Of a stretch of 64,000 bases of DNA, positions 25,536-34,654 are shown in pieces (the stretch's first letter is position 1; the number at the start of each line of letters is the position of its first letter). The notes beneath the pieces are model-generated. The model saw only the letters and a list, made by a program, of their open reading frames with translations. It was not told the DNA's origin and made no database searches. The stretch comes from Flavobacterium limnophilum. Lineage in GTDB: Bacteria > Bacteroidota > Bacteroidia > Flavobacteriales > Flavobacteriaceae. Position numbers and translations under genes: made by a program. The DNA is taken from positions 2,542,001 to 2,606,000 of the forward strand of contig NZ_CP114289.2 of the NCBI RefSeq assembly GCF_027111315.2, given 5' to 3'.

Positions 25536-27332
25536 TTAGATTTTAAATCTTTTTCTATCTGTTTCAGTCAAATATATTTTTCTCAAACGAATCGATTTTG
25601 GAGTTACCTCAACATATTCATCTTTTTGAATGTATTCCAATGCTTCTTCAAGAGAGAAAATGATCGGAGGAATAATTCTCGCTTTTTCATCATTTCCAGA
25701 AGAACGTACGTTAGATTGTTTTTTCTCTTTAGTTACGTTTACACACATATCATCACCACGAGAGTTTTCTCCAATTACCTGACCTTCGTAAATTTCTGCA
25801 TTTGGTTCAACAAAAAACTTACCACGATCTTGTAATTTATCGATAGAATAAGGAATCGCTTTTCCTTTTTCCATAGAAATCAATGAACCTTTGTTACGTC
25901 CGGCAATTTCTCCTTTGTAAGGTTCGTATCCTATAAAACGGTGTGCCATAATAGCCTCACCTGCAGTGGCGGTAAGCAATTGATTACGCAATCCAATAAT
26001 TCCACGTGATGGAATATTAAATTTTACAATCATACGGTCACCTTTAGTTTCCATACTCAACATTTCACCTTTACGCATGGTAACGAACTCTACAGCTCTA
26101 CCTGAAAGAGTTTCTGGTAAATCAATTGTCAATTCCTCAATTGGCTCACATTTTTTACCATCAATTTCTTTGATGATAACTTGTGGTTGACCGATTTGCA
26201 ACTCATACCCTTCTCTTCTCATTGTTTCGATAAGAACAGATAAGTGAAGTACACCGCGACCAAAAACCATAAATTTATCAGCTGAATCAGTTTCACCCAA
26301 TTTCATTGCCAAGTTTTTCTCTAATTCTTTTGTCAAACGCTCTCTAATATGACGAGAAGTTACAAATTTACCCTCTTTACCAAAGAACGGAGAGTCATTA
26401 ATTGTAAACAACATACTCATGGTAGGCTCGTCAATATCAATTGTTTTCAAACCTTCAGGATTTTCAAAACAAGCAATGGTGTCACCAATTTCAAAACCTT
26501 CTACTCCAATTATTGCACAAATATCTCCAGCTATTACTTCTTGCACTTTTTTACGACCAAGTCCTTCAAAAGTATGCAATTCTTTAATTCTTGACTTAGT
26601 AATTGCTCCATCTCTTTTTACCAAAGAAATTGGCATTCCTTCTTTCAAAACACCTCTTTCAAGACGACCAATGGCGATACGACCTGTAAAGGCGGAGAAA
26701 TCTAGTGATGTAATCAACATTTGAGGAGTTCCTTCAGAAACTTTTGGAGCTGGTACATTTTTGATAACCATATCCAATAATGGTTCAATATTGTCTGTAA
26801 TTACATTGAAGTCATCAGACATCCAGTTATTTTTGGCAGAACCATAAACCGTTGGAAAATCCAATTGCCATTCTTCAGCACCCAATTCGAACATTAAGTC
26901 AAAAACTTTTTCGTGAACTTCTTCAGGAGTACAGTTTTCTTTGTCTACCTTATTAATAACAACGCAAGGTTTCAAACCAAGGTCAAGTGCTTTTTGCAAC
27001 ACAAAACGTGTTTGCGGCATTGGCCCTTCAAAAGCATCAACCAAAAGGCAAACACCATCAGCCATATTCAATACACGCTCTACCTCTCCACCAAAATCGG
27101 CGTGGCCAGGAGTATCAATAATGTTGATTTTTATTCCTTTATATAACACAGAAACATTTTTAGAAGTAATGGTAATACCTCTTTCACGTTCCAAGTCGTT
27201 GTTATCAAGAATTAAGTCACCGGTATTTTCGTTGTCACGAAATAAATGACAGTGATACATAATTTTATCAACCAAAGTGGTTTTACCGTGATCTACGTGG
27301 GCAATAATTGCAATGTTTCTAATAGCTTCCAT
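25536..27332 (-). CDS. typA: Ribosome-associated GTPase TypA/BipA
   Basis: 598 residues from MEAIRNIAIIAHVDHGKTTL. Translational GTPase involved in ribosome assembly and stress adaptation. G1 AHVDHGKTT, G2 RERGITI, G3 DTPGHADFGGEVERVL, G4 NKVDKE and G5 GSAKNNW are all present, followed by the beta-barrel, the EF-G-like domains and the BipA-specific C-terminus. The upstream Met at 27362 is rejected because the -7 element at 27352-27359 lies between it and the true start. Confidence 0.96.
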   Translation of the reverse strand: MEAIRNIAIIAHVDHGKTTLVDKIMYHCHLFRDNENTGDLILDNNDLERERGITITSKNVSVLYKGIKINIIDTPGHADFGGEVERVLNMADGVCLLVDAFEGPMPQTRFVLQKALDLGLKPCVVINKVDKENCTPEEVHEKVFDLMFELGAEEWQLDFPTVYGSAKNNWMSDDFNVITDNIEPLLDMVIKNVPAPKVSEGTPQMLITSLDFSAFTGRIAIGRLERGVLKEGMPISLVKRDGAITKSRIKELHTFEGLGRKKVQEVIAGDICAIIGVEGFEIGDTIACFENPEGLKTIDIDEPTMSMLFTINDSPFFGKEGKFVTSRHIRERLTKELEKNLAMKLGETDSADKFMVFGRGVLHLSVLIETMRREGYELQIGQPQVIIKEIDGKKCEPIEELTIDLPETLSGRAVEFVTMRKGEMLSMETKGDRMIVKFNIPSRGIIGLRNQLLTATAGEAIMAHRFIGYEPYKGEIAGRNKGSLISMEKGKAIPYSIDKLQDRGKFFVEPNAEIYEGQVIGENSRGDDMCVNVTKEKKQSNVRSSGNDEKARIIPPIIFSLEEALEYIQKDEYVEVTPKSIRLRKIYLTETDRKRFKI

Positions 27333-27351
27333 CTGAATTTTTTTGAGGTTG

Positions 27352-27359
27352 CAAAGGTA
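27352..27359 (-). promoter_or_regulatory. -7 element for typA
   Basis: The minus strand reads TACCTTTG (TAnnTTTG), 19 bases upstream of the ATG at 27332. It fixes the start of typA. Confidence 0.65.
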
Positions 27360-27481
27360 CACTTTATTTTCATATAAAAAATATTTACATTTTAATAGTT
27401 ACAGTTTAATAACTTTAGAAAATCTTAACCAAAAAACAGTACAACTTTATAATCACACCCAAAAAAGTTACAAATTTTATT

Positions 27482-27489
27482 TATATTTG
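27482..27489 (+). promoter_or_regulatory. -7 element, possible leaderless transcript
   Basis: TATATTTG matches TAnnTTTG and the ATG of the PAS kinase follows four bases later at 27494, so the start codon would lie at or just before the usual initiation distance. Confidence 0.5.
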
Positions 27490-27493
27490 AATA

Positions 27494-29206
27494 ATGAAAA
27501 ACAAGAATAACAAAACAACCCTATTATACATCCTTGTTTCCTTGTTTATGGCCGTTATTAGCCATAAATTATTAGGAAAATACTTTTTGACATACAACCA
27601 CCCCCTTTATGATTTTATAGAAAATATCTTATTTATAGTTGCTTCCGCATTTTTTTTAAAATATATCTTACATAAAAAAGACATCAAGAACACTGCCGTC
27701 TATAATAAGTTGAGGAATACCAATATTGAAATCAAAGAATCAAATGAAAGATACGATATTGTATCAAAAGCCACAAGTGACATCATTTGGGATTGGAAAA
27801 TACAGGAAGACGAGATGTCTTGGAACAGGGGAATCGAAAATATTTTTGGATACACTCCAGATCAAGTAGGCTCCGGTTCAAAATGGTGGTTTGACAAGAT
27901 TCACCCTGAAGACACTATTAAAATGTCTATTAAATTATACTCCTTTATTGAACAAAAAACGGAAAAATGGCAGGATCAATACCGCTTTAGAAGTGCGGAT
28001 GACACCTACAAATATGTACTGGACAGAGGTTTTATTTTAAAGGATGAAAATGGCAAATCTGTCAGAATGATTGGAGCCATACAAGACATTACCAAACAAA
28101 AAGAAGAAGAACAAAGGCTTAAATTACTAGAAACAGTAATAACTCAGGCCAAAGATTCAATAATTATTATCGAACCGGATTTGCATAACAGCAACATTCC
28201 TAAAATAGTATATGTAAATCCAGCATTTTCGGTGATGTCAGGATACGATTCCGACGAAATCATAGGCGAATCGCCAAGTATTTTTATAGGTCCAAATTCC
28301 GATATGCAAGAACTCAAAAAACTAAGCATAGCAATAAGAAACAAGCAAGAATGCCAAATAGAAACCATCAGTTACAAAAAAAACAAGGAAGAATATTGGG
28401 TAGGCCTTTCAATGCTTCCCGTTTATAATTCGGATCAAGAACTTTCGCATTGGGTTTCCATTCAAAGAGACATTACCGAAAAGAAAAAACAAGAAGTAGA
28501 AAAAGAACAACTCATTCGAGAATTAACACAAAACAACAAAGATTTGCAGCAATTTTCCTATATAACATCCCACAACCTAAGAGCACCGCTATCCAACTTG
28601 ACCGGTTTACTGAATTTAATTGAAGACATTCCCATCGAGGATCCCGAACTAAAAGAAATATTAGATGGATTTAACAAATCTACCCATCTTTTAAACGAGA
28701 CAATTGAGGACTTGGTAAAAGTTATTGTCATAAAAGACAATCCGTCGATACAAAAAGAAGACCTTTCCTTGAAGGATGTTTTTGAAAATGTGTTTAGCCA
28801 ATTGGATTTCCTCATTGGCCTACACAAACCAATCATAATAATCGATTTCGAAAAGGTGCCTGTTTTAAACACCAACAAAGCCTATTTAGAAAGCATCTTA
28901 CTGAATCTATTAACCAATGCCATAAAATACAAATCAGAAAATAAAAAATCAAAAATAACAATCTCGGCAAATAAAATTGACGACACCGTATTTCTTATAT
29001 TTAAGGACAATGGAATTGGAATTGATTTAGTAAGAAATAAAGACAAAGTTTTCGGGCTATACCAAAGATTTCATGATTTCCCAGACAGCAAAGGACTAGG
29101 TTTATACCTTGTCAAATCACAAGTTGAAGCCATGGGAGGAACCATCAGCATTGAAAGCGAAGTTAACAAAGGCACCACATTTACATTAACGTTTAAAAAC
29201 AAATAA
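27494..29206 (+). CDS. PAS-domain sensor histidine kinase
   Basis: 570 residues. Two N-terminal membrane segments (about 8-25 and 40-58) precede two PAS domains: the first near 85-200 (SDIIWDWKIQEDEMSWNRGIENIFGYTP), the second near 210-335 (IVYVNPAFSVMSGYDSDEIIGESPSIFIGP), each followed by a PAC motif. The HisKA helix contains SHNLRAPLSNLTGLL with the phospho-acceptor His near 360; HATPase motifs are LLNLLTNAIKY, DNGIGIDL and GLGLYLVKSQVEAMGG. The response regulator starts three bases after the stop, so they form a pair. The signal is unknown. Confidence 0.92.
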   Translation: MKNKNNKTTLLYILVSLFMAVISHKLLGKYFLTYNHPLYDFIENILFIVASAFFLKYILHKKDIKNTAVYNKLRNTNIEIKESNERYDIVSKATSDIIWDWKIQEDEMSWNRGIENIFGYTPDQVGSGSKWWFDKIHPEDTIKMSIKLYSFIEQKTEKWQDQYRFRSADDTYKYVLDRGFILKDENGKSVRMIGAIQDITKQKEEEQRLKLLETVITQAKDSIIIIEPDLHNSNIPKIVYVNPAFSVMSGYDSDEIIGESPSIFIGPNSDMQELKKLSIAIRNKQECQIETISYKKNKEEYWVGLSMLPVYNSDQELSHWVSIQRDITEKKKQEVEKEQLIRELTQNNKDLQQFSYITSHNLRAPLSNLTGLLNLIEDIPIEDPELKEILDGFNKSTHLLNETIEDLVKVIVIKDNPSIQKEDLSLKDVFENVFSQLDFLIGLHKPIIIIDFEKVPVLNTNKAYLESILLNLLTNAIKYKSENKKSKITISANKIDDTVFLIFKDNGIGIDLVRNKDKVFGLYQRFHDFPDSKGLGLYLVKSQVEAMGGTISIESEVNKGTTFTLTFKNK

Positions 29207-29209
29207 AAA

Positions 29210-29605
29210 ATGCTAGATACAATTTTATGCGTAGATGACGACCCAATAACATTAATGTTAAGTAAAATGGTAATTAACAAAGCAGCATTTTCAAAAGAAA
29301 TAATTACAGCCAAAAATGGCGAAGACGCCTTGAATCACTTCAAGACAATCAACAACAATCCCAATATAAAAAAACCCCAATTAATCTTTCTGGATTTAAA
29401 TATGCCTGTTATGGGAGGCTGGGAATTCCTGAACACCTTTAGCACTGCAGATTATTCGGAATACAATACCATAAAAGTAATCATCCTCTCTTCGACTATT
29501 GATCCTGAAGACCTCAAAAAAGCAAAAAAATACCCTATGGTTCTTGATTTTTTGTCAAAACCTATTTCTAAAGAAATGCTGGAATACATTAAATCCAAAA
29601 TCTAA
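29210..29605 (+). CDS. Single-domain response regulator
   Basis: 131 residues, one receiver domain without output domain. Acidic pocket in ILCVDDDPITLML, phospho-acceptor in LIFLDLNMPVMGGWEF (about residue 64), Ser/Thr in VIILSSTIDPED, Lys in LSKPIS. It is probably phosphorylated by the adjacent PAS kinase and acts by protein-protein contact, in the CheY style. Confidence 0.92.
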   Translation: MLDTILCVDDDPITLMLSKMVINKAAFSKEIITAKNGEDALNHFKTINNNPNIKKPQLIFLDLNMPVMGGWEFLNTFSTADYSEYNTIKVIILSSTIDPEDLKKAKKYPMVLDFLSKPISKEMLEYIKSKI

Positions 29606-29615
29606 AAATAACGCA

Positions 29616-29650
29616 TAAAAAAAGTCCCGAAAATTTCAGGACTTTTTTTT
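29616..29650. terminator. Bidirectional terminator
   Basis: AAAAAAAGTCC pairs with GGACTTTTTTT around the loop CGAAAATTTCA. It separates the convergent regulator gene and rpsT. Confidence 0.8.
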
Positions 29651-29668
29651 ATCTATAAATTGTAGTGA

Positions 29669-29920
29669 TTACAATTTAGCAACGTGTTTCGTTAATTTAG
29701 ATTTTAAATTAGACGCTTTGTTATCATGAATGATATTCTTTTTAGCTAATTTATCAATCATTGAAATTACGCTTGGTAATTTTGAAGCAGCATCTGCTTT
29801 GTCAGTAGCTATTCTTAATGCTTTAATTGCATTACGAGTAGTTTTGTGTTGGTATCTATTTAATACTCTTCTTTTCTCGTTACTTCTAATTCTTTTTAAA
29901 GCTGACTTGTGATTTGCCAT
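29669..29920 (-). CDS. rpsT: 30S ribosomal protein S20
   Basis: 83 residues, highly basic and helical: MANHKSALKRIRSNEKRRVLNRYQHKTTRNAIKALR at the start and a C-terminal helix ending KHVAKL. S20 binds 16S rRNA in the small subunit body. Length is normal. The gene is convergent with the response regulator, and two tRNA-Glu genes on the same strand lie upstream. Confidence 0.96.
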   Translation of the reverse strand: MANHKSALKRIRSNEKRRVLNRYQHKTTRNAIKALRIATDKADAASKLPSVISMIDKLAKKNIIHDNKASNLKSKLTKHVAKL

Positions 29921-30077
29921 TTTTTCTTTTATTTTTAATTGTAATAATTATTATAAACTATCAGTTAAAAAAGAAAAACCTCCCACAATTGTTTTGACAA
30001 TCACTTTGGTTTTAACTAATAAAATAAAAACAGGAGACACCAATCTTTATTTCATAAAACTTATTTACAACTAATTG

Positions 30078-30149
30078 TAGTCCGTGGGGGAATCGAACCC
30101 CCCTTACCAGGATGAAAACCTGGCGTCCTAACCGATAGACGAACGGACC
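30078..30149 (-). tRNA. tRNA-Glu(UUC), copy 1
   Basis: 72 nt on the minus strand. The acceptor stem is GGTCCGT/ACGGACT with A73; anticodon stem CCAGG/CCTGG encloses loop TTTTCAT, giving anticodon TTC; the T arm is GGGGG TTCGATT CCCCC. CCA is not encoded. It differs from copy 2 at acceptor pair 6-67 (G-C versus C-G). Confidence 0.95.
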
Positions 30150-30187
30150 ATTATTCTCAATATTTAGACTCATTTGAATGAGTTTTG

Positions 30188-30259
30188 TAGTCCCTGGGGG
30201 AATCGAACCCCCCTTACCAGGATGAAAACCTGGCGTCCTAACCGATAGACGAAGGGACC
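30188..30259 (-). tRNA. tRNA-Glu(UUC), copy 2
   Basis: 72 nt on the minus strand, same sequence as copy 1 apart from the acceptor pair 6-67, here C-G (GGTCCCT/AGGGACT). Same TTC anticodon. The two copies lie 38 bp apart, in one probable transcript. Confidence 0.95.
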
Positions 30260-30336
30260 TACTTGCGTATTGCGGATGCAAAAATACAACTATTTTCTAT
30301 TCGCACAATAGCTGACGTAATTTTTTTTATATTTTT

Positions 30337-31815
30337 TTAATACGCTTTTGCAAATAGCACTCTTCCTGATGACGGATTACCAGTAAACACGCAGCTTCCC
30401 GCCTCCTCTACCCTATCCAAAGGAATGCATCTTATGGTTGCTTTGGTCAATTCCTTAATCTTTTCTTCCGTCTCTGCCGTACCATCCCAATGTGCTGAAA
30501 CAAAGCCTCCTTCATCGTTTAAAACCGTTTTAAACTCTTCAAAACTGTTTACTTCCGTAATATGGGAATCTCTATAATCTAATGCTTTTTGGAATAAATC
30601 TTTTTGAATTTGCTCCAATAATCCACTGACATGAGTCACGATTCCGTCTTTCAAAACCACTTCTTTGGTCAAAATATCTCTTCTGGCTACTTCAAAAGTT
30701 CCATTTTCTAAATCTTTTGGACCTACAGCAATTCGAACAGGCACTCCTTTCAATTCCCATTCGGCAAACTTGAATCCTGGTTTTTGAGTAGTTCTATTAT
30801 CGAATTTTACCGAAATATTAAGTTTTTTGAATTCCGATATTAATCCATTAACAACGGCCGAGATTTCATCCAATTGTTCGTCTGTTTTATAAATAGGAAC
30901 AATCACTACTTGAATTGGAGCCAAGCTAGGAGGCAAAACCAATCCTTGATCATCGGAATGCGTCATGACCAATGCCCCCATTAATCGAGTTGAAACTCCC
31001 CAAGAAGTTCCCCAAACGTGCTCTTGCTTTCCTTCGGCATTGGCGAACTTCACATCAAAGGCTTTGGCGAAATTCTGTCCCAAGAAATGCGAGGTTCCTG
31101 CTTGCAAGGCTTTTCCATCTTGCATCAAGGCTTCGATACAATACGTTTCTTCGGCTCCGGCAAAACGTTCGGTTTCGGTTTTCAATCCTTTTATAACCGG
31201 GATTGCCATAAAATTTTCGGCAAAATCAGCATATACATTCATCATTTTTTCAGATTCTTCCACCGCTTCTGCTTTTGTGGCGTGTGCGGTATGTCCTTCT
31301 TGCCATAAAAACTCGGCGGTTCTTAGAAACAATCTGGTTCTCATTTCCCATCGCACGACATTTGCCCATTGGTTAATCAACAATGGCAAATCCCTATAAG
31401 ACTGAATCCACCCTTTATAAGTGGACCAAATAATAGCTTCACTTGTAGGACGAACAATCAATTCTTCTTCCAATTTTGCATTGGGATCTACAATTAACTT
31501 GCCTGGATTATCGGGATCGTTTTTTAACCTATAATGAGTCACGATAGCGCATTCTTTAGCAAAACCTTCTGCATTTTTTTCTTCGGCTTCGAACATGCTT
31601 TTAGGAACAAACAAAGGAAAATAAGCATTTTGATGCCCCGTTTCCTTAAACATCCTGTCTAATTCCGCCTGCATTTTTTCCCAAATTGCATAGCCGTAAG
31701 GCTTGATAACCATGCATCCTCTAACTCCTGAATTTTCAGCCAAATCGGCTTTTACAACCAGCTCATTATACCATTTAGAATAGTCGTCTGCTCGTGTGGT
31801 AAGGTTCTTGCTCAT
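30337..31815 (-). CDS. proS: Prolyl-tRNA synthetase (archaeal/eukaryotic-like type)
   Basis: 492 residues. Class II synthetase that charges tRNA-Pro. The short form without the editing insertion: [36 protein letters not shown] at the start, motif 2 [27 protein letters not shown], an ATP/proline region [16 protein letters not shown], motif 3 [22 protein letters not shown], an anticodon-binding domain (about 285-385) and a zinc-less C-terminal domain. This type is common in Bacteroidota. The promoter at 31869-31876 is back-to-back with that of the neighbouring lipoprotein gene. Confidence 0.96.
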   Translation of the reverse strand: MSKNLTTRADDYSKWYNELVVKADLAENSGVRGCMVIKPYGYAIWEKMQAELDRMFKETGHQNAYFPLFVPKSMFEAEEKNAEGFAKECAIVTHYRLKNDPDNPGKLIVDPNAKLEEELIVRPTSEAIIWSTYKGWIQSYRDLPLLINQWANVVRWEMRTRLFLRTAEFLWQEGHTAHATKAEAVEESEKMMNVYADFAENFMAIPVIKGLKTETERFAGAEETYCIEALMQDGKALQAGTSHFLGQNFAKAFDVKFANAEGKQEHVWGTSWGVSTRLMGALVMTHSDDQGLVLPPSLAPIQVVIVPIYKTDEQLDEISAVVNGLISEFKKLNISVKFDNRTTQKPGFKFAEWELKGVPVRIAVGPKDLENGTFEVARRDILTKEVVLKDGIVTHVSGLLEQIQKDLFQKALDYRDSHITEVNSFEEFKTVLNDEGGFVSAHWDGTAETEEKIKELTKATIRCIPLDRVEEAGSCVFTGNPSSGRVLFAKAY

Positions 31816-31868
31816 ATTGAATAGTTTGGCACAAATTTTGTTTTAATTATTTTAACTAAATAGTTCAG

Positions 31869-31876
31869 CAAAACTA
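31869..31876 (-). promoter_or_regulatory. -7 element for proS
   Basis: The minus strand reads TAGTTTTG (TAnnTTTG). It lies two bases from the plus-strand element at 31879-31886. A TTG (31896-31894) sits 17 bases upstream as a possible -33 element. Confidence 0.55.
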
Positions 31877-31878
31877 AC

Positions 31879-31886
31879 TATTTTTG
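31879..31886 (+). promoter_or_regulatory. -7 element for the Tyr/Gly-rich lipoprotein gene
   Basis: TATTTTTG matches TAnnTTTG, 31 bases upstream of the ATG at 31917. No good TTTG is seen at the -33 position. Confidence 0.5.
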
Positions 31887-31916
31887 TAATGTGCAACAAT
31901 AAAAAATCCCATTGAT

Positions 31917-32795
31917 ATGAAAACAAATCTATTTTTTTCCCGAAATGCAACACTTTATTCATTAATTGGATTAATAAGTTTTCTTGTGGCATCATGTGGC
32001 TCTTATCAAAACAGCTCCTATTATGACAGCGACGGCATCTATGGAAATTCTGCAAAAGCACAAAATACTTCAAGCAAACACTATCAGGAGTATTTCAGTT
32101 CTTTGCAAAATGAAAACAAAACTTTGGGTGACACTATTCAAGTTACAAACCAAGATTATCCTGGCTGGGGAGACAATCCATCAACAACTTCGGTAAACGT
32201 ATATACCAATCCTTGGAGTATGTCGATAGGTTTCGGATATGGATACGGTTATGGCTATCCATATTATGGATGGGATTATCCTTATTATGGATACGGTTGG
32301 GGTAATCCTTATTATGGATATGGATACCCTTACTACGGATATGGTTATCCATATTATGGCTATGGATATAACAACAACAATTATTCCTATAATTCAGGAC
32401 GAAGAGGCTCTTCATACTCTAGTGGAACGAACAACAATATTAGATATTCCCAAAACTCTTCTACAACAAGAGATGCAAGTGGCTCTAATTACAGAAGAAA
32501 CTCTACTGACACCAATAATAGCACAACTAGAAATAGCTCGTCCTTCATGACAAGGGATTATTCACAATCTCAAAACAATTCAGGGCGAACAAGAACCAGT
32601 ACAAACACAAATGGCTCAAGAAGCCAAAGCTACACTCCTACTAGATCATACAATGACACTCCAAGTTCAACCAATTACAGCAGCGGAAGAACATCAAGTG
32701 GTGGTTCATATGGCGGTGGATCATATGGTGGCGGCAGCAGCAGCAGTAGTGGTGGTGGAGGTCGATCATCTGGAGGTGGTGGTGGAAGAAGATAA
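31917..32795 (+). CDS. Tyr/Gly-repeat lipoprotein, unrecognised
   Basis: 292 residues with a lipobox (FLVASC, Cys27). Residues about 100-165 are repeats of YGYGYPYYGWGY type; about 165-255 are rich in Ser, Thr, Asn and Arg; the tail is poly-Gly/Ser (GGGSYGGGSSSS) ending RR. The repeats look unstructured. It precedes a FadL-like porin by 48 bp. I do not recognise a function; an outer-membrane-attached, low-complexity polymer is a guess. Confidence 0.75.
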   Translation: MKTNLFFSRNATLYSLIGLISFLVASCGSYQNSSYYDSDGIYGNSAKAQNTSSKHYQEYFSSLQNENKTLGDTIQVTNQDYPGWGDNPSTTSVNVYTNPWSMSIGFGYGYGYGYPYYGWDYPYYGYGWGNPYYGYGYPYYGYGYPYYGYGYNNNNYSYNSGRRGSSYSSGTNNNIRYSQNSSTTRDASGSNYRRNSTDTNNSTTRNSSSFMTRDYSQSQNNSGRTRTSTNTNGSRSQSYTPTRSYNDTPSSTNYSSGRTSSGGSYGGGSYGGGSSSSSGGGGRSSGGGGGRR

Positions 32796-32843
32796 TAAAC
32801 ATCTTTCTTTTTTAAAATAAAAAACTGAACTATAAACGAACTC

Positions 32844-34427
32844 ATGATGAAAAAATACATATTCCTTTTATTATCAGGTCTCATATTTAGTGTTGCACAA
32901 TCGCAAGACATCACTGATGCCATGCGTTATGCACAAGATAATTTGAGCGGAACGGCTCGTTTTAGAGCCATGGGCGGAGCTTTTGGGGCTCTCGGAGGCG
33001 ACTTATCTTCCATCAACGTAAATCCTGCGGGCTCAGCCATTTTTTCCAATAATCAAATTACGTTGACTTTAAGCAATTTCAGCACAAAAAACAATTCCAA
33101 TTATTTTGGAACCAACACTTCAGCTTGCGACAATTCTTTCGACATGAACCAAACTGGCGGTGTTTTTGTTTTCAAGAACCGAAACCCAAATAGCGACTGG
33201 AAAAAGTTGTCCTTTTCCATAAACTATGAAAACACGAATAATTTTGACAACTCAGTCTTTTCTGCAGGAACAAATCCAACCAATTCCGTAGATGGCTATT
33301 TCTTGAGTCATGCAAATTTTGGAAATGGAGGCGCTCCGGTACCACAGGAATTTGTAACCCTACAAAAGGGAGAATCAATTTCTGATTTATATGCATTTTT
33401 GGGCAGTAATTTACCGAATATGCAATATCCAAACTTGAGTGGATTTGCCGCACAACAAGCCATGATGGGTTATCAAGGTTACATCATAAATGCAGTGGAT
33501 GACACCAACAATAATTCTCTATACGTTTCAAATGTCACTCCCGGAGTAAATTACTACCAAAAAAACAGCATTTATTCCAACGGATACAACGGAAAATTAT
33601 CCTTCAACATCGCTACTTCTTATCAAGACAAATTGTATCTCGGAATAAACTTAAATTCACATTTTACCGATTTCTACCGCTCTACCAGCTTTTATGAAAG
33701 CAACACCAATCCTTTAACCACGGATTACACTGTAAGACAAATAAGTTTCGACAATAATTTATACACTTACGGAACAGGATTTTCATTTCAAATAGGCGCC
33801 ATCGCAAAAGTAACCAATGAAGTCCGTCTAGGATTAGCTTTTGAATCACCCACTTGGTACCATTTGAGTGATGAATTTTCCCAAAATCTAGTAGCTGTAA
33901 GCAAGAACATTTCAGGCGAATTGCCCGCAGATGTCGTAAATCCAAATATCATCAACTATTATGCTCCTTACGAACTACAAACCCCAGGAAAACTAACCGG
34001 AAGTTTTGCCTATGTTTTTGGAAAAGTTGGATTAATAAGTATTGATTACACATTAAAAGATTATGGCAACACAAAATTTCAACCCGAAAACGATTCATAT
34101 TTCAGAGGCTTGAACAACGAAATGAGCAACACTCTTGCTACTACAAGCGAAGTCAGGATTGGTGGCGAATACAAAATAAAAGCATTGAGTCTTAGAGGTG
34201 GATACCGTTTTGAACAAAGTCCCTACAAAAACTCTAAAACCGTTGGCGATTTGAATGGGTTCTCGGGAGGATTGGGCTATAATTTCGGCGTATTCAAACT
34301 AGATTTTGCCTATGCCTACTCTGAAAGAAGTTCGCAACAAGCTTTTTTCAACCAAGGATTAACTGACAGTGCCAAAATCAACACCATAAACAACAACGTT
34401 TCCATGACCATGTTGTTTGAATTATAA
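32844..34427 (+). CDS. FadL/TodX-like outer-membrane transport protein
   Basis: 527 residues. Signal peptide ends near 20 (VAQSQD). The FadL/OMPP1 signature follows directly: DAMRYAQDNLSGTARFRAMGGAFGALGGDLSSINVNPAGSAIF. The rest is a beta-barrel with aromatic strand ends and a final SMTMLFEL strand. FadL family members pass hydrophobic molecules through a lateral opening; the substrate here is unknown. It shares a transcript with the Tyr/Gly lipoprotein and ends in the terminator at 34460-34490. A start at 32847 is equally possible. Confidence 0.88.
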   Translation: MMKKYIFLLLSGLIFSVAQSQDITDAMRYAQDNLSGTARFRAMGGAFGALGGDLSSINVNPAGSAIFSNNQITLTLSNFSTKNNSNYFGTNTSACDNSFDMNQTGGVFVFKNRNPNSDWKKLSFSINYENTNNFDNSVFSAGTNPTNSVDGYFLSHANFGNGGAPVPQEFVTLQKGESISDLYAFLGSNLPNMQYPNLSGFAAQQAMMGYQGYIINAVDDTNNNSLYVSNVTPGVNYYQKNSIYSNGYNGKLSFNIATSYQDKLYLGINLNSHFTDFYRSTSFYESNTNPLTTDYTVRQISFDNNLYTYGTGFSFQIGAIAKVTNEVRLGLAFESPTWYHLSDEFSQNLVAVSKNISGELPADVVNPNIINYYAPYELQTPGKLTGSFAYVFGKVGLISIDYTLKDYGNTKFQPENDSYFRGLNNEMSNTLATTSEVRIGGEYKIKALSLRGGYRFEQSPYKNSKTVGDLNGFSGGLGYNFGVFKLDFAYAYSERSSQQAFFNQGLTDSAKINTINNNVSMTMLFEL

Positions 34428-34459
34428 TATTTTGGACATACGTTTTAAAAAAATTAATG

Positions 34460-34490
34460 GAAAGCCATTTCAATAATCGAAATGGCTTTC
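34460..34490 (+). terminator. Rho-independent terminator
   Basis: GAAAGCCATTTC pairs perfectly with GAAATGGCTTTC around AATAATC, followed by TCTTTG. It ends the porin transcript. Confidence 0.75.
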
Positions 34491-34589
34491 TCTTTGAAAA
34501 AAAGTCCAACATAGTAATGACTTCCCAATTCATTTATTGACGTATGTGTAGATAAATGGAAGAACTAAACCTCCATAAAAAAACAAAGG

Positions 34590-34622
34590 TTTGTACTTCT
34601 AAAAATAAAAATTGTAATTTTG
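34590..34622 (+). promoter_or_regulatory. Promoter for rimO
   Basis: TTTG at 34590-34593 and TAATTTTG at 34615-34622 are separated by 21 bases, a good Bacteroidota promoter. It lies downstream of the in-frame Met at 34556, so translation starts at 34655. Confidence 0.65.
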
Positions 34623-34654
34623 CAAAATTCCCAAATTATCGGGATTATAAACAT

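Noticed and set aside
34556..34654. Longer RimO start
   Set aside because: The promoter at 34590-34622 lies inside this extension, and the extension has no family similarity.
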